A program made the translations under genes and the position numbers. A DNA stretch of 64,000 nt, from the NCBI GenBank assembly GCA_948567375.1, contig OX419755.1:65352944-65416943 (forward strand), written 5' to 3'. The notes under the pieces were generated by a model. The model ran no database searches, was not told the origin of the DNA, and saw only the letters and a program-made list of their open reading frames with translations. This stretch comes from Lunularia cruciata (taxonomy: Eukaryota > Streptophyta > Marchantiopsida > Lunulariales > Lunulariaceae). This document shows positions 25,746 through 39,200 of the stretch, piece by piece (the first letter of the stretch is position 1; every line of letters starts with the position of its first letter).

Positions 25746-28700
25746 ATAGATATTAAGAGAAACACGTATATACAATAAGCATGGATTGAAAAAATAGAAA
25801 CAAAACAATAGTGCATGTAGCAAAATACAACTCACATGAAAAGACAATGACTTAACAAGGCACAATTGAAAAATACTCATTAATAGAAACATGAATCGTT
25901 ACCTTGCAAAAGCATGAATGGAAAACATTAGTTAACATAAAAAGTGCCAAATGACATGATTTATGCATGGTATGTACAAATAGAGATTAGCAATAAATCC
26001 ATAAAGGAGTTTAAGAGAAACAAACAAATGAAACATTGAGATTCCACACAATGTATAAAAGCCAAGAAAAGTTTGGTGAATATAGTTCAAGCTTTCATAT
26101 TATAAAAAAAGTGATATATAAAGAATTACATAATCAAATGTACAAAGGTGATGTCCATCTATGGACCGTAGCATGGAAGGAATAGAGTTTGGAGTGGAAT
26201 GCACTAGGTGCATCTAGGGCATACTCAATGCATCATCTATATACATTGTGAGGTTTCAAGTACATACTACTGACATGTATCCCTGCTCTCTATCTATCAA
26301 GATAGAGAACAAGAGATGGAGAATTCAATTAGTCCTTGCTAGTCTTACATATGGGTAGACATTATACTCTCAAAGTTGTTTTGAAGTCCACTCATCCTCA
26401 AAGAATGTAATAGTTGGGCAAGCATCAATTTTAAATCTATCTAATGGACCTACCAAATAATTGAACATAGAAATATGTGCCAACTATTTAGTTAACATGG
26501 TGTGAAGCCACCAGGGTGGATAGCACCATGTAGTATTTCCTTCAATATGGTAATGCAGAACTATCTGCTATTAGAATATCTCAAATGGATAACTCATATG
26601 AAGTAAATGTGCTATAAGCCATCATCATAACTATTGGTGTCACACAATAGACCTAGACTTGTGTACTCCCAGTGGCAAGAAGCCATATGTCCTCATAAAA
26701 TGGAGGAAGAACTCCAACTTGCTCTTTGTAGAATCAAACCATATAATAACCTCAAAGTGTGTCGGATGAAATGCCAAAAATTGTTCACTTGGTTGTGGTA
26801 TATAACGTATGGAGTCTAGGTTTGTCTCTCCATGTGGTGCTAGACATATTCTACACGACAAGCATGCCTTCTATGATAAATGGCACTAGTTGACCACATA
26901 ACATTTACCAGACATCCCACATCCAACTACAATCTTTTTTGTGTCTGCAACCTTTGTTGTTCCACTAGGTAGATGATGCAAGGAATAAATGTGGTAGATT
27001 GGTTGGGCTCTACTATAGGTGGAGACTTGTGCTTGATATGCTCACCTTCATCTGTTTGAGTCTAAGTGTCTTGCACTATATCATTTATTTGAGTGATCCA
27101 AGTGAGCCAAAGTAAATCCTCAGTCTGAGTTAGCTAGCAAACTCTCTCTACATCATCCATGTTAGTCATATGGAAATCTATCCCTAGATCATTCATTTGA
27201 CTCACTTGGAAATCTTTCTCCACATCATTCATTTCAATCATAATCATCATTATTTTTAAAACACCAATCTGAATCTACATTTGTGTCTGGCTAGTAACTA
27301 TGTCTAAAGCAATTCTCACCTCATGAAAAGTATTTTGAGTTTGTCTTAACTCAGGCTAAGTCCTCTCCAGCCTCTCACACTCAAGAGTGAACCCTTGCTT
27401 GATTAACTCTTCCTGACTCCCTAAAGCCTTGACCATAGTCTTTTCCCAAGCGACCTCTATGTCTAACTCTACCAGTCTATCCACTCTTGCTCTTGCATCC
27501 TTGTTAAAGCTCAAATCTAACTCTTCCCACTCAACCTAACCATGCTCTCATACAAGAAGAATGTGCTCTCTCTTTGGTATGTCTTGGTCTAGCATATGAG
27601 TAATTGAGTACACTTTCTTTCTCCAATATGTCCATTCATGAGTAATACTCCCTCTCAATATGTACGACATCCCTATCTATGAAGACAGCCTCTCGAGAAA
27701 ATCCACATCCATCCTATCCAACCCATCTCTTGATGGCTCTCTAGATGGACAAATTGAGAGAGAAGATCCTCTAATGGCTCAACACTCAAAAAGGGGCATC
27801 ATAGCATTTGATCATGGGAGAATGGTCCTACAAAGACTTGGTATGTGAACTACTCCCAACCTCCAGACTTGGGCACAAATACATTGATTACTAGAATCAA
27901 CATTCAGAGAATAATACACCATCCAAGTATATTCTGCAATATGGGTTTTTGCTTATAACTAGTGGTGAAGTGTTACACACAAGAGTTTAGTATACTAGGA
28001 TATGAGAGCATAACATCCCTTCAAAGCAAGATGATTCCAAAACTCATTCCGTGCATATGGAGTTCATATCTCATTATATGCATATGGAGTTTGGATGAAA
28101 GGTATACTAAATATGTGGAACTCAATGAAGAAAAATGAGTACAAAAGCCATTTGAGGAATTGGAGATCCAAAACTCAATAATGCACATGGGATGCAAGTT
28201 ATGTAAAGTATAAAAAATATGTACAAGATAGCAAACACCTGACCAAACAACACCATAAATAAACCAAACCTAGAAACATATGTAGAGTAATACCTATATA
28301 CCAATAACATGCATATGAAAAGCAAAAACAGAACAACATGCATATGAAAAGCAAAAACAAGTAAAAATGCAAGCAGAGAAATTAAATTAACTTAAAAAGC
28401 CAAACAAGAAAGATTCAAATAGACCAAAGTAGAAAATAAATGTAACAGCTAGGAAATTGGAAGTTGAGGAAGATTTGTGAGTAAGCCTAGATGTATGAGC
28501 TCCAAAGTATGAAATTGCTCAAAGAAAAAGGGAAGTAGAGCTAAGTGTTAGAGGACTGTATGTAGATTATATTGCAATATGTGTTATGAATACATGAGTC
28601 CTAAAACACCAAAAACACAAAGGGAAGCATAAAAGTAGTCATAGTATGCCTCCACAAAAGCACAAATGACTTCATCAATGCATAATGTGCAACTTGATAT

Positions 28701-29635
28701 GAGTAATGAATCCATAAAGGAGGTGAAGAATCTAAAAAATTCCTTGTTAGGTTAAGCTCAAACACAATATAAATAATTTCTGATCAATAGCAATGCAAAA
28801 CTGATATACATCATGTAATAAATCAACACTAAACAAAGCATGTATCAAAATAAAGACAATAACGTGTAAAGGGAGAGATAACTTGCCAAACTAAACAATT
28901 AATTGAATGGACATCACTCATCATCCTCTTGTTGATGGTCATTCTCTCCTTATATTGATCTCTCTGCCAAAGCATGGACATAATCATGCTCACCTATAGG
29001 CTGATTGTATGTGACCTCATCTGCACCCAAGAACTGACCCACATAGCTCATCTTGTACCACCACCATTTGGATGTCATAGTTGTTTCTAGAAGTACCATA
29101 TCTTGGCCTCCACAATTGGTAACATAAGCTCCACCCAATCATAGTTCTCATCAGCTTGCGACACCTTTGGGGTCACATGGAGAATAGAATATCCATGTAC
29201 CACCTTTGGCCTACTAATGGGGATAAGAAGTAAACTAAGCATCTAGAAGAATGCTCTCCATATTGGATAGATGCATTGCGGGCAATATATCTCTTTGTGA
29301 TGAAGTCTCTCATTGGAAACCATTCCTTGATCAACTAATGTGGAACATATCTCCTTTTTGGCATATTACCTCTCGACAAAGCAAATGTATCTTGAATACC
29401 TCCAACCATCGAAGTGAAAGGTCTGTCAAGTACCATGGCCATGTGGGTGATCTTGTTCCATGTGCATGCAAACTTTGTGCACAAAGCAACCTATAAGGAA
29501 AAAGCCAAATTGCAAAGAATGAAAAATTATTGCAAGTGGAATCACTCACAAAAGACATTCTTGTTTATTATGGGAAATTTATTTGCTTGCATCATGGATG
29601 TATCCACTTGTGTAATAGCAAGATTTGATCATAAT
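25746..29635. other. AT-rich decayed repeat sequence, including a gag-like coiled-coil remnant on the minus strand
   Basis: No intact gene. Reading the minus strand from about 27560 to 27000 gives a Glu/Lys/Leu-rich, stop-broken translation that would be coiled coil, similar in style to the stretch at 57300-58030. These could be gag-region relics of retroelements, but the similarity is compositional only. Confidence 0.35.
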
Positions 29636-29825
29636 TGATGCGGATCCAATTGGGTTGGGAGTAGATCCGCTCCAACAATGGTAGATACTCTTGCTCGAGC
29701 AAATAGATTCACTTGGGCAAGAGTGGACCCGCTCGCTCGAGATGTAGATCCACTTGGCAAAGATGGATCTGCTTGGCCAAGAGGTGGATCTACTCAGCCA
29801 AATGGCCAGATCTACTTGCAAAGGA
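29636..29825 (+). repeat. Short tandem repeat of ~20-22 bp units (GATC..CTTGG), copy 2
   Basis: Best preserved array of this motif: successive units contain GGACCCGCTCG, AGATCCACTTGG, GGATCTGCTTGG, GGATCTACTCAG and AGATCTACTTG, spaced about 20-26 bases. Diverged minisatellite-like sequence without coding value. Confidence 0.7.
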
Positions 29826-30299
29826 AGAAATTTCTCATATAGTTTGGATTACGTTCTACATCATTTCCATAGAAAATTGACATAATTGAAAAATTCAACA
29901 AAATTGAAAAATTATAAAATTGCAAAACCATAGGAAATTTGAATGGTGAAATTGAGATTAGAACTTACGTTTGAGCTAAGGAATTCTAACCCAACACTTA
30001 TCTTCAACCCAATGCATTAAGGTCTACCCCACATATGCATTTGACTACATCTCTGACCTAGGTCTTGTCTAGCCATGCCTTAATAATCAAGGTTATTTTA
30101 TCTTACATGTTGAATTTAATCAATCATTGACCTTCTCTTGTGTACTTCATGTTTGGAGAGTCCCAACACTTTTCATAATCTGATATGTCCGCCATCTTTG
30201 ACCTTTCTAAATGCATGAATTGTGGATCCATTATTTCTCTATTTTTGAAACTCAACACTGGAGTTCTATTCACTCCTTTATAAAAATGACCTCTTTCTT

Positions 30300-30960
30300 A
30301 TTTTTGTAAGTTTTCTCTGTTCATAGAGTCTACTTTGCTCACAACTATAGAGTTATGTTTGGTACTCAATGACAATTGCCTCTCTCAAGATTTTTGTAAA
30401 TCATCTCTATTCTTTGAGTGTATTTCAATCACAACTCTCAAGTTCTCTCCGGTCCCAAACATTGAATGCACACACTCTCTAAATTTTGAATATATGTCTC
30501 TATTTATAGAGTCTACTTCCCTCTCAAGCTATGTCCGGTCCTCTATGGGAATTGCCTCCCTCATGAATTCTGAATATTGTCTTTGGTCTTTGAGTCTATT
30601 TCCCTCACAATTATGGAGTTCTCTCGGATCCCAAACATTGAATGTCTTCTCTCTCCAAATTTCAAAAATTGGTCTTTGTTTACAAAGTCTACTTCCTTCT
30701 CTCCTCTTGAAATCCTGGCCTCTATGGGAATGGACTCTCTCCTAATTTTTGAGAATCAGGCTTTTTTCACAAATTTTGTTGCTTGTAAATGGTCATGTTC
30801 TACTCACTCCTTACCAAGAATGGCCTCTCTACCTAAATTTCTAGAAGTCATCTTTGTTCACAATTCACTAAATCTTTAAAATCTTTGTTCTATCCTTATA
30901 AAATATGAGAATGACTTCTCTCCATTGTTTTTAGAAATTAGCTTTGTTTGCACTTCCTTC
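30300..30960 (+). repeat. Tandem repeat, period ~177 bp with ~90-bp half units
   Basis: CCCAAACATTGAATG occurs at about 30455 and 30631 with matching flanks (GAGTCTATTTCCCTCACAA upstream, CTCTATGGGAATTG downstream). GAGTCTACTTCC recurs in the half units. Identity between units is moderate, so this is an old array. Open frames 30335-30745 and 30577-30879 are by-products of the pyrimidine-rich repeat and are not genes. Confidence 0.75.
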
Positions 30961-33750
30961 TAAACAATCAATTTTTGTTACCTCTTATGCATGAAAGTAC
31001 TCTCTTGATTTCTTGACTTCTTTCTAGTCTTATGTATATTAATTCATTGACTTGTAAGGAAATTCTGTTCTTGTGCAAGGTTTGACTTTGGATCTTTTGC
31101 CACCACTCACCTTATAGTAGAGGCACATTGAATAATTAAATTTCCCTAAGATGCACATCCGCTTCTTGCAAATAAAAAAATCTCTTACATTGGGAGTAGA
31201 ATACATATGTCCCTAACCTAATTGAACACCTCTATTGGCACAAGCACAAGAACCCTCCCTAAGCATACAATATTCATCATCAATAGCTCACCCTCAAGCA
31301 ATTTGAATAAGCAGACCACAAACAATTCAAACCCACATATATGTGCAACTCAGGTTGATAAACAAGCAACAACACCAATGAATTGAGCAACCTCAGCCTT
31401 TAGCCAAGTGAATCATGCCCAAACCCTAGCGCATCCACCCCATCCTAAGTAAATCCACCCAAAATCCAAGCAGATCCATATCCAACTTAGGCAAGTCAAC
31501 TAATCAACCTTGGCACTTCAAATTTAGAGTTAGGTGAAGCTAGTCCAACATTGGCCGGATCTGCTCACTGATCCACTCCAAACCCGAGTGGATCCAATCC
31601 ATCTATCTCTGCAACAAGCACCTTTGCATCCTATGGCTGCACCAAACCGTGATGCAAGTGAACACACTATCAAATACATGGATCCATTCAAAATGAAGCA
31701 AGGCCATTTCATCAACCATATACAAAAATCATTGTGCAAGACTATTTTTCTTTTTTCATTCCTAAGGCTCTATAACTGATTGCCTTGTTTCTTCTCTAGT
31801 ATAACTAACGCTCCCAACACTAGCCTCTATGTGAGGATGATTTGAGGCACCTACATCCATGAACGGAGGAGCATATACTTATCTCTAACTATTTCCTCTT
31901 CATCATCTCACAGATTGCATCTATTAATTAAAAAAATGTGCAAATAATGCATGTGGATATCCAATGCAAGAGATAGGAGTTACATTTCTTGGGTTTTTGT
32001 TAAACCCTCAACTCCCACAAAGAGTGCAAACATACTTATACCAATGCAATGTTCATTTAAAGATCTTGTTCAAGCTACACGCCAGTTGAAATCCTTCCTT
32101 TCTTGCATGTTAGCTTGTTTGAAAAGAGGTACTAGATGAGTCATTGGCACATATCCAACATCTCCTATTAAATACTATTGGCTTTCAAATGATGCGCATG
32201 TGCATTTGTGTTTTAGGTCCAATCAAACCTCCGATATTTTTAAACATGTCATATCATGACATGAACATGCCATTCTTGAGCAATGTCATGATGGTCATTA
32301 GCAACCCACTCATGTATTAATCAGTAGTCACCAATTACCATAGACATAAATGTCAATTGTCAATACTCTCATTTTTCAAAACCAAAGCTTTGAATATTCA
32401 GTTCCTTTTACTTGCCGAGAAGTGGATAATTTTGCACTTGTTATCACAAATCACTTGAGCATTGATTGAGTACGAGCCCTTTCTGTAGTAAACTTCCCAT
32501 CAATAGTTGGCCATTGCACCAAAAAGAAGGAGCAAAACCATCCACTGACTCTACACACCTTGGAAACACTTTCTTCACAAACACAGATGAAATTCTAGAA
32601 CTCTTCTCACTCTTTGGTCATTGCACGTCCTTTTTAAGAATAGACAGATGGTAATGATTACACTTTGAGTAAATTTGGTTGTGGATCCTAAACTTATTTC
32701 CCATAAGTTCATTCCCTTGGCAACATAGGCTCCATTTCCATTATGTCCAAATTGATTTAGAACCAATGCAACTTGTAGGCATATTGGTGTTTTGCATCTT
32801 CTTGGATCTCCACTTCTTTTAAAGAGAACATGCTCTTTGACTTAATTCACTAAAGTACAAAGAGGAGCATGTATCCATTCTCACTAGTTGTTTGAACACC
32901 AAAGGATCAAACGAAAAAAATATTTATATACAAACATTTGCATTAGTTCCTTCAAATATCACTTATTTATATACAAACTCTATACTTTGCAACATTTGCA
33001 TTAGTTCCTTCAAATATCACCTTTTTTGGATAAATTTCCATCATTTCAGAAGCATATATGTATTATCTATGTACTCCTCTTCTTTCTTCCAATCCCCAAA
33101 ATCCCAATCCCATTCATCCTCACACCATTCCTCTGCATTTTTCTTAAAATCAACAAATTCAACTCTTATGTACCTTTCATTTCTCTCCTCAGCAGTTTAC
33201 AAGTACTAAGGTGGGGCATTGTGAATGAAATAAACTCAAATTCCAACCTAAGTTCACAAATTTCCCAATCAATTTGCAAGTGCGTACTCACAACAACCAT
33301 AAACCTAAATTGCATCACCTACCGCTATCAACTATCAACAGGTGATGCATGCTTTTTGCAAGAGGAAAAAAATTGAAACATGAAATAACAACCAAAACTA
33401 TGCTAGGACCTGCATCTTTTCTGGATTGTTGCTTCTTGCTCTCTACCAAAGTTTGCCTTCGGAACAAGAGGACCAAGGACCAAGGAAAAGGGGTAGGGAA
33501 ATGAAACATTTCAAATTCTCACATCTATAGGAGTGACACCTATCAAAGGATTTCAAATTTAATTAATATCTATCATGAATGTTTGCTTGAGGTCCCGTAA
33601 TCCCTCATAAACCCGTGATTTGTGATGGATTTGCTAAAAGATGACCGTAGCCGGTTTATTGCAACAAGATATAGACTGGAAAAATTGTGAGGATTTTGCC
33701 CCGGTGCACCATAAAACTTTCCAAGACCTCTTGCAAGTTTTCTTTACAAA
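30961..33750. other. Decayed AT-rich sequence, includes inverted copy of the GATC/CTTGG repeats at 31397-31600
   Basis: At 31397-31600 the words appear as reverse complements (CCAAGTGAATC, CCAAGCAGATCC, GAGTGGATCC), opposite in orientation to 25230-25745 and 29636-29825. A direct repeat of ~50 bases (CATTAGTTCCTTCAAATATCAC) occurs at about 32940 and 32998. No gene recognised. Confidence 0.5.
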
Positions 33751-33759
33751 ATATTTCCG

Positions 33760-34430
33760 GCCGTTGGTATGGTCGAACTGAAAACCCCCTAATTACATCC
33801 CTGTTACAGCAATAGGAACACCCCATTTATTGCGTTGCAGACAACACGTGTCAGGGAAGACTTATACTTGGTCCGAGATGATCAGGTGACAATAGCGGAT
33901 GTCGTGGTCACGAACCCTGCGCGGGATACGGTTTCGGAGGGAGTGATTACCCATCCCCCTGGATGGGCGGCGAGTGCAGCAGCAGGTCGCAAGGTCTCCA
34001 AGTATAGGGGCATGCAGCGAGGTCACCTCTTTGTTCCTCTAGCCTTGGAGTTATATGGAGCGATGGACACGGCATTTGACACATTTGTCAAGGAGTGCGC
34101 AAGAGCTTATCATGTTAGGCGTCAGGGGGTACCACTCTCACTCTCGTACTTTGTAGCTTACTTTAGACAGCGTGTGTCCATTGCTCTACAGAGTGCAGTG
34201 GCTGGTGCAATCCATAGGAGAGCAATCACATTAGGTGATGTTTCTTCGGATGCTCCAGTTGTGTGTAGACCGTACGATTTGCATAGCTCGGATATCTTAG
34301 GTGCGGTAGGGTAGATTTCTCATACAGACTCTATTGGGGCTTAGCCCCATGTTACCTTTTTTGTCTCCCCCTTGTACGGCTTGATGGGGGTCTTCCCATC
34401 CTTCGTTTTTCCTACACGGTCGCCTTTTTC
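33760..34430 (+). mobile_element. 3' end of a LINE-like (non-LTR) retrotransposon ORF2, first copy
   Basis: An uninterrupted frame running into 34312-34314 (TAG) encodes about 165 residues. The motifs are P-P-G-W-A-A-S-A-A-A-G-R-K, H-L-F-V-P-L-A-L-E-L-Y-G, a short spacer, then Y-F-R-Q-R-V-S-I-A-L-Q. This arrangement (variable basic segment, F-V-P-x-A-x-E-x-x-G, and terminal FRQRVSIALQ) is what I associate with the extreme C-terminus of LINE reverse-transcriptase ORFs in plants and algae. The catalytic RT domain is absent, so the copy is 5'-truncated, as LINEs usually are. There is no ATG at the left end of the frame (33835 is TTG), consistent with truncation. GC content is higher than the surroundings, so it may be a rather young insertion. 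Confidence 0.6.
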
Positions 34431-35459
34431 ATTTACTGCAGTAGGGGCATTGAAGTCCTGAGAAGGAAATCATTTTGTGAAGCACTTTCAATGGCTCGCA
34501 TTCCTGTCAAAGCTACTCTGACTTCTATCGAGTGAAGTCTCGCTAAAATGAATATTTTGGACTAGATGGTCGAGAAGAGTTGAGGACGGGGAAAACTTTT
34601 ATCATGGAAGTTCTTAGGTCTTACGTCGTGACATCAACATTGATGTAGATTTCTAGACGGATACATGTAATTGCTCACCGGTTCCACACAAACTCAAATT
34701 GCCACAGATTAACGGACTATGCTATTTTGAAACCAAATTCAGAGACTTACAACTCGCTCAAGCAAAACCATGTTACCATCTCCAGAGCTTCCCCTTTTTT
34801 CTTCCGTCAAAGCAACAATTCCATATCCATCACACGGAGTGACAGGGCGAAAGTGCCCCACCTACGTAAATTCCACATTTTTGTGCTAACTGGAAGAGGA
34901 GTCTGAGGAGTTTCTTGTATCTCGTGAGGTTGCCATTCTACCATTTGGAGTTCTTAGCCCAATTGTATGAGCACATAACCTATAACATAATCGTGGACGT
35001 GACTCTCGTCAAGTATCACGTGAAGTTTTATTAGAAATTTGATAAAAAAGCTATCAAAGGGTAACACTACAAATCGGGTCATAAGTTAGTGTATTGCAAC
35101 TATTATTTCCCGTCGTAGAAGAAAATGTATTAATCATGTATGTTGATGTACATTATTTCGATAAAAAATAAATAAATTCGTTATTCGTCGCTTGCGTGTG
35201 ATCACCTGCCGGATATATCTGACGTTACGGATAAATAAATTAGACTACGCCCTTTCATCCTACCTGTAAAAAATTTTGATATCCATAAAAAAAAGTTACA
35301 TGTAAGATACCCATAACGAACAACTTTTTTTTGGGTCTTTACACGTAGTGAAAAACCTGTATTTAAAAGGCCCTAGTAGAAACATAACCAAGCACTCGTG
35401 AGATTTGAGCGTCATTATGCATCTTTCTTTCATCATATTGTTCTCAAATGTTTCCTTTC
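34431..35459. other. Spacer between the two LINE tails
   Basis: No open frame of note and no recognised element. Mixed composition, several poly-A runs around 35170-35330. Confidence 0.5.
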
Positions 35460-35830
35460 AGGTGTGTTTTCCTCTCACTCTCATACTTTGTATAATATTT
35501 TTGACAACTGGTGTACATAGGGGAGTGGCTGGTGCAATCTTTAGTAGAGCAGTCACACTGGGTGATGCTTCTCCAGATGATGATCAATTGTTTTTAGACA
35601 GTACTAATTTGCATAGCTCGGATATCTTAGGTGCAGTAGGGTCTAATTGGGTGATGCTTCTCCAGATAATGATCAGTTGTTTTTAGACAGTACTAACTTG
35701 CATAGCTCGGATATCTTAGGTGCAGTAGTGCTTTGCCCCATTTTATCTATTTTGTCTCACTCTTGCACCGCTTGATGGAGTCTTCCCATCCTTTGTGTTT
35801 TCTACGCAGTCCCCCTTCCTTCAGGGTGGG
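35460..35830 (+). repeat. Second LINE tail copy with an internal ~90-bp duplication
   Basis: Repeats the end of the frame at 34190-34314: GTGGCTGGTGCAATC, then GCATAGCTCGGATATCTTAGGTGC, then the downstream CTTGATGG.GTCTTCCCATCC segment. Within this copy the last coding part occurs twice in a row (about 35561-35643 and 35650-35730), both with GCATAGCTCGGATATC. It is more diverged than the first copy and cannot encode a complete domain. Confidence 0.8.
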
Positions 35831-36144
35831 TTTGACTATCTTCTGTTCGTCTTCTTCCTTTCAGAGTTTGAAACCAATGGCGGAGATGGAGGTCAAGATT
35901 CCTAAGAACTAAAAGACTTTGCCGTAGCAACGCTTCATCGACGCTTCATGTTTTATGAAGATTGATGATTTTGAAGAATCGACTTTTATGCTATATGAAA
36001 GGTGGTAGAAAGCATGGACATGGACGAACCACATCGATCGATGCGAAAGTGGAGAACACGAGTACAGCCCATATAACCCTCATTAACAATAAACTGAGTA
36101 AGATTCAAAATGAGTGAAGAAACCGAGTCAAAAAATATAGGAAG

Positions 36145-36254
36145 TTGCTATTTTCACAACACTTTTAACTATTTCCACTACATTTAACCCCAAACCCCAG
36201 CGCTGAGACTAGTTTAGGGTCGATTAATTTACAGTGTAGTGGTGGAAATAGCAA
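36145..36254. mobile_element. MITE-like small inverted-repeat element, member 1
   Basis: Left end TTGCTATTTTCACAACAC, right end reverse-complements to TTGCTATTTCCACCACTACA. A second, inner left arm (CTATTTCCACTACATT) also pairs with the right end. Length about 110 bp, no coding sequence. A related element lies at 43841-43918. No clear target-site duplication by eye. Confidence 0.55.
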
Positions 36255-39200
36255 TGCCCATAGTATAACCCCCTAAAGGAACGAGGAGAATAGGAATACA
36301 AGGCACCATAAAACCAAAAAACTGAAAATAATACTGAAGGAGCACACGGTCCAAGGAAACATGGCAAGACCCCATTGACCCATAAACTAAAAGCCCGGTA
36401 ACCACTAAAAAGAAACAGAATTCTAGGGTTGAATTGTGTGATAGAGGTTATTTATGGATATGGTTATATAGAGATGGGTTGGAAGTGTACCAGATGTTGC
36501 CCATCTATATAAAATGCCCAACACTTGCGAGTATTGGAAGATGAACATAATATTTTTGTCAATGCTATAAGGTGAATGTCGCCAACGAGACTATCATAAC
36601 TTCTACTCTCAGTAAGTATGTTATTTCTTAAAAAATTCTTATACTAGCCCTACAAAAAAAATTTCAAACAAAAATAAGGAGAAAAAATCATAAAAGATTT
36701 TCAATAAATCTCCGGCAACAAGCCCATCAACTCAAACTTGGTTTTGTTTATACTTGCCTTGTCAATACGTTTCAATTAATTAACTGACTAAGAGTACTAA
36801 AATTGTTCTAATAGCTTAAATGTAAGACATCTTTCTATTCTTTGTGGAGAGATTGAGTTTTGTGAAAGATAACATTGACTGCAGTAAATCAATTGATGAA
36901 AAACCATTTACACATTAAGGCCAATCGTGACTATACTAGTGATGACCTTCACAAATTAGGGTTGATTTATATTAATACAGGGGTCTTCGTTACTCGCCAT
37001 TTCAAGTGGACAGCAAAAGCTGACAATTTAAAAAAACGCCAGCTTCAGAGTAGTCGTACAAATATGATAGAATTCAATAGGTAATATGGGACGAATTAAC
37101 ATGTTCTTGTTGACACTTAGACAATGAAGGTGAATCAATATGCCAATGTCTTTCTTCTAATAGTTTGGTAAGTTGTCTAACTAGTATCAACTATATGTTT
37201 CTTCTTACACAACTCATCGAACACTTGGTTTTAATCTCAGTTACTATCTCATTGAATGGTTTGCTGGTAGTACCAAGAAGATTCTACTCTTGCAAAACTG
37301 TGCCATATACTACAATTTGGAATATGGGATATTTTGCCAACCAAAATTTCCTGTTATTCATGTCTTGTGCTTCAATGTAAGATGAGACGACTCATTTCCA
37401 GATTTCCGTGCAATATAGGCACCACAAGAGATTTTATCAGGACACGATCAATCAACCTTGGACCTCGTAGCTGCAAACGACATGGTTGTCTACATCATCA
37501 CCGGTTGAAATCATTGTGCTTGGACCCCACACAATCTCTGTACGAATTAGTACTCCATAGAGTTTTTCTCGAAGAGAGAAGAGCGTTGGGGTAGGTGTAG
37601 TTGAGGAGTCAAGCTTGAACTGTTTCACCTCACGCGGTAGTGGCAACGATTTTAGTCGTGGGGATTGCCACTACTTGAAGGCAGAGCTGCTGCCGCCATC
37701 GCGACCTTGACATTTACATTTGAGCCAGGACAGATATCCCCGCTTTCCTGCTGTTTCGCTTACCATGGATCAGAGCTTTTTGACTTCTCGATCAGTTCAT
37801 TTAGAATAATGGCATCCGTGAATTTGGTGTTGAACGCTGAAGGTACCAGGAAGTTGTTGATCAGGTCTTGAATGTCGTCGCAATTGCCGTGTCTGGTTCT
37901 CAAGTTCCTTGCAGCGACGGTATGGCAGGCATATAGTTGGCATGGAGAGAGTACCACTGTAGCGACATGGCACTCGACTGTGGTACGGATGTTTGACAGA
38001 CGATGCATCAGCTTGACAGGTGAGTTCTACTGAGCACGTATAAATTTCGCTTCCTGTGACCAGATTAATAAGATAAATTCACGATGGCCGACCGACCATT
38101 GATTTATTCACTCACAAAGGTGAGCAAAGGTGAGGGAAAATGTTGAGTGCATACATCCTTGGCTTCTTTCTGATCGCTCTTTTGATGTTGGTATATTTCA
38201 TGTCGGTATAAAACCCAGGAAAATCCAGTTTGGATTTCGTTTCACGTTATATACATGAGTTTGATAGGTCTGAAATTGTGTGAAGTATAAGAGTCAGTGA
38301 ACTGCCTTCATGCCTTCTGTCGCTAACTTGCAACCTTTCTCTTAATATCGTTTAGGTAGATTTACTTGAACAAAAGCCTGTAAAGACTACGAATGAAAAG
38401 GAGAATTACTCAAAAGCGATCAAGCATCATGGCTGCTTGATTGGCAAAGAAGTAATCGACGTTGAGTCAAATCCAGTTTACGCGGCTGATGTAGCAGCTT
38501 GTTGAGCATGCCCATTGAGTTTCTCGGGTCCATCGTCAAATCCTCGGCTCAAACATAGCCAGCCTCGAGGTTTGCATTATTAATGTGTGAATTGACAATG
38601 ACAAAATTATACTTATAGCGGTAGCTAGTGCAAAGGTTGAAGCAGAGTCTGAACGTGTGCCAAAAGACCAGTGTCACTTTCAAATACACCAGAGGATGGA
38701 AAACTTCTGGCCTTCCTGGAAGAAAGCGGATTGATTCCTAACCGCGTTGAAAAACAATCTCACGAAATGATAAGAAGATATATCTTTCCCAATCTGACTT
38801 GAGTGGATTAATCTGACTTGCCATTTCTGACTTCCCAATCTGACTTGCCATTTCTATGTTATTTGAAAGGTCAGAACAGCCAACTTTACATGGTTTATTT
38901 GCAGTGTGTATAGCTTGAAGGAAAGAAGCATTCGTCTTTTGATCTCCGTCTCAAGAAAGACAAAAGACAAGAGATGTATGAATTAGAGAATTTGAACTAA
39001 ATTCATGATGTAACTTGCAAAAAGGAACAAATGTACAAATGAACATTTTATTTAGCAATATGGGCACTTGTTTTGGAATAACATGGAAGTTAAAGCAAAA
39101 ATTAAATTTTCTATGTACTTATTTTGATAGAATGGACATTATATTTAGATGTTGAACTAATATTTCGTTACTTGCTTTGATAAGTAGAGCTCTTGGAAGC

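Noticed and set aside
30335-30879. Two overlapping plus-strand frames rich in Ser/Leu
   Set aside because: Created by the pyrimidine-rich 177-bp repeat; both frames are equally open, which argues against either being coding.
33835-34314. A novel 159-aa host protein
   Set aside because: No ATG at the left end; motifs match the C-terminus of LINE ORF2 proteins and the same end recurs at 35.5 kb.
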